In this document: positions 5,885-6,820 of the stretch, piece by piece
How the letters are laid out: the number at the start of each line of letters is the position of its first letter
How positions within the stretch are numbered: position 1 is the stretch's first letter
DNA from: Devosia sp.
GTDB taxonomy: Bacteria; Pseudomonadota; Alphaproteobacteria; Rhizobiales; Devosiaceae
Direction of reading: 5' to 3'
Assembly (NCBI GenBank): GCA_016793415.1
Contig: JAEUMC010000214.1
Span: forward strand, 1-6,820
Length of the DNA stretch: 6,820 nucleotides
The notes under the pieces: generated by a model
Databases searched by the model: none
The model's input: the letters and a program-made list of their open reading frames with translations, nothing else
What the model was told of the DNA's origin: nothing
Program-made: the position numbers and the translations under genes

Positions 5885-6820
5885 GTGTCCCGTCCGCCGG
5901 CCCTCGATCCGCTGTTTCGCTCGCTCCACTCCATCAAGGGAGTGGGGCCGCAGCTCAGTGCCTTGCTGACGCGCTTCTTCGGCGCGCCGGAGGGGCAGGA
6001 AGCCATCGCGCTCGACCTCTTGATGCACATGCCCACCGGCATCGTCGATCGGCGCCGGATGGATGGCATCGCCAATGCGGTGCACAACAATATCGCGACG
6101 CTGAAGCTGCATATCGACCGCCACCAGCCACCTCCGCGCGGTCGGCCGCATATCCCGCACCGGGTGTTCGCGCATGACGAGACCGGCGAAATCCAGCTGG
6201 TCTACTTTCGCGCCCAGGGTGGCTGGGTGGAAAAGCTGCTGCCGGTCGGCGAGACGCGCTACGTCTCGGGCACCATCGGCTTCTTCCAGGGCGAAAAGCA
6301 GATCACCCACCCCGACTATGTGGTCGAGGCCGACAAGTTCGAGGACATGCCGCTGGTCGAGCCGGTCTACCCGCTGACCCACGGCCTCAGCTCCCGCGCC
6401 CTGATCAAGCTGACCCGGCAGGTGCTGGAGACGGTTCCGGATCTCCCCGAATGGATGCCCGCCGAGCGCATCGCCGAGTTCGGCTGGCCGGGCTTTCGTG
6501 CCGCCATGCACGCCTCGCACGCACCGGACACTCCCGACGACGCGCAGCTCTGGTCGAAGAACCGCATGCGGCTTGCCTATGACGAGTATCTCGCCGGCCA
6601 GCTTGCCCTGCTGATCGTTCGCTCACAGCTCGTTGCGCCGCGCGGCATCGCCAGAAAGTTCACCGGCCAGATCAGTGCCAAGGTAGAGGCCGCCCTGCCC
6701 TACACCCTCACCGAGGGCCAGCGTCTCGCCGTCGAGGATATCCGCCGCGACCTGGCCGCGCCCGAGCGGATGTCGCGGCTGTTGCAGGGCGATGTCGGCG
6801 CCGGCAAGACGGTGGTGGCG
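5885..6820 (+). CDS. recG: ATP-dependent DNA helicase RecG, 3'-truncated by window edge
   Basis: The first 312 codons of roughly 700 are present with no stop. RecG remodels stalled replication forks and branch-migrates Holliday junctions and R-loops. The protein begins MSRPPALDPLFRSLHSIKGVGPQL, the standard RecG opening with a helix-hairpin-like 'GVGP' turn. The wedge (OB-fold) domain covers about residues 60-160 and includes ..YFRAQGGWVEKLLPVGETRYVSGTIGFFQGEKQITHPDYV. The linker carries YPLTHGLSSRALIKL, and the helicase begins at LTEGQRLAVEDI with Walker A GDVGAGKT at 302-309; the window ends three codons later. GTG is chosen as start because of AGGAGG upstream and the family's usual N-terminus; an ATG at 5822 would add 21 basic, poorly conserved residues. 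It is divergent from sdhE-mfd, with 116 bases between starts. Nothing broken is seen in the visible part. Confidence 0.96.
   Translation, partial: MSRPPALDPLFRSLHSIKGVGPQLSALLTRFFGAPEGQEAIALDLLMHMPTGIVDRRRMDGIANAVHNNIATLKLHIDRHQPPPRGRPHIPHRVFAHDETGEIQLVYFRAQGGWVEKLLPVGETRYVSGTIGFFQGEKQITHPDYVVEADKFEDMPLVEPVYPLTHGLSSRALIKLTRQVLETVPDLPEWMPAERIAEFGWPGFRAAMHASHAPDTPDDAQLWSKNRMRLAYDEYLAGQLALLIVRSQLVAPRGIARKFTGQISAKVEAALPYTLTEGQRLAVEDIRRDLAAPERMSRLLQGDVGAGKTVVA

Noticed and set aside
5852..6520. A minus-strand open frame of 222 codons opposite recG
   Set aside because: The plus strand encodes the clearly conserved N-terminal half of RecG across the same bases; the antisense product has no family resemblance.

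Overview
The window is ordinary, dense chromosomal DNA from a GC-rich alphaproteobacterium. It most resembles the Hyphomicrobiales (Rhizobiales), perhaps a Devosia-like genus; the order is fairly secure and the genus is a guess. Three things support this: an IalB-family periplasmic protein, the recG/sdhE/mfd neighbourhood familiar from rhizobial genomes, and GANTC (CcrM) sites that are scarce in genes but present in every gap between genes. I see no mobile element, CRISPR array, tRNA or rRNA, and no clear sign of recent transfer.

Layout, left to right. (1) Bases 1-1092, plus strand: the 3' part of a UbiH/UbiF-type FAD-dependent monooxygenase, cut by the left edge. (2) Bases 1093-1160: a short convergent gap with a strong bidirectional hairpin terminator. 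(3) Bases 1161-1880, minus strand: a secreted IalB-family protein with an Ala/Pro-rich linker and a C-terminal helical extension. (4) Bases 1881-1992: a 112-base gap with a ribosome binding site and a striking 13-base-arm inverted repeat. (5) Bases 1993-5490, minus strand: complete mfd, the transcription-repair coupling factor. (6) Bases 5487-5768, minus strand: sdhE, the succinate dehydrogenase flavinylation factor, overlapping mfd by ATGA. (7) Bases 5769-5884: a divergent promoter region. (8) Bases 5885-6820, plus strand: the 5' part of recG, cut by the right edge just after its Walker A motif.

How the genes relate. sdhE and mfd look like one transcript read leftward, with coupled translation. 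recG is divergent from them, so two DNA-maintenance ATPases (RecG for fork and junction remodelling, Mfd for clearing stalled RNA polymerase and recruiting excision repair) flank a small respiratory assembly factor. The quinone-pathway type monooxygenase and the IalB protein are separate units that converge on a shared terminator. I found no convincing undescribed system. The items most worth a second look are the inverted repeat upstream of the IalB gene, the placement of GANTC sites, and the IalB C-terminal extension.
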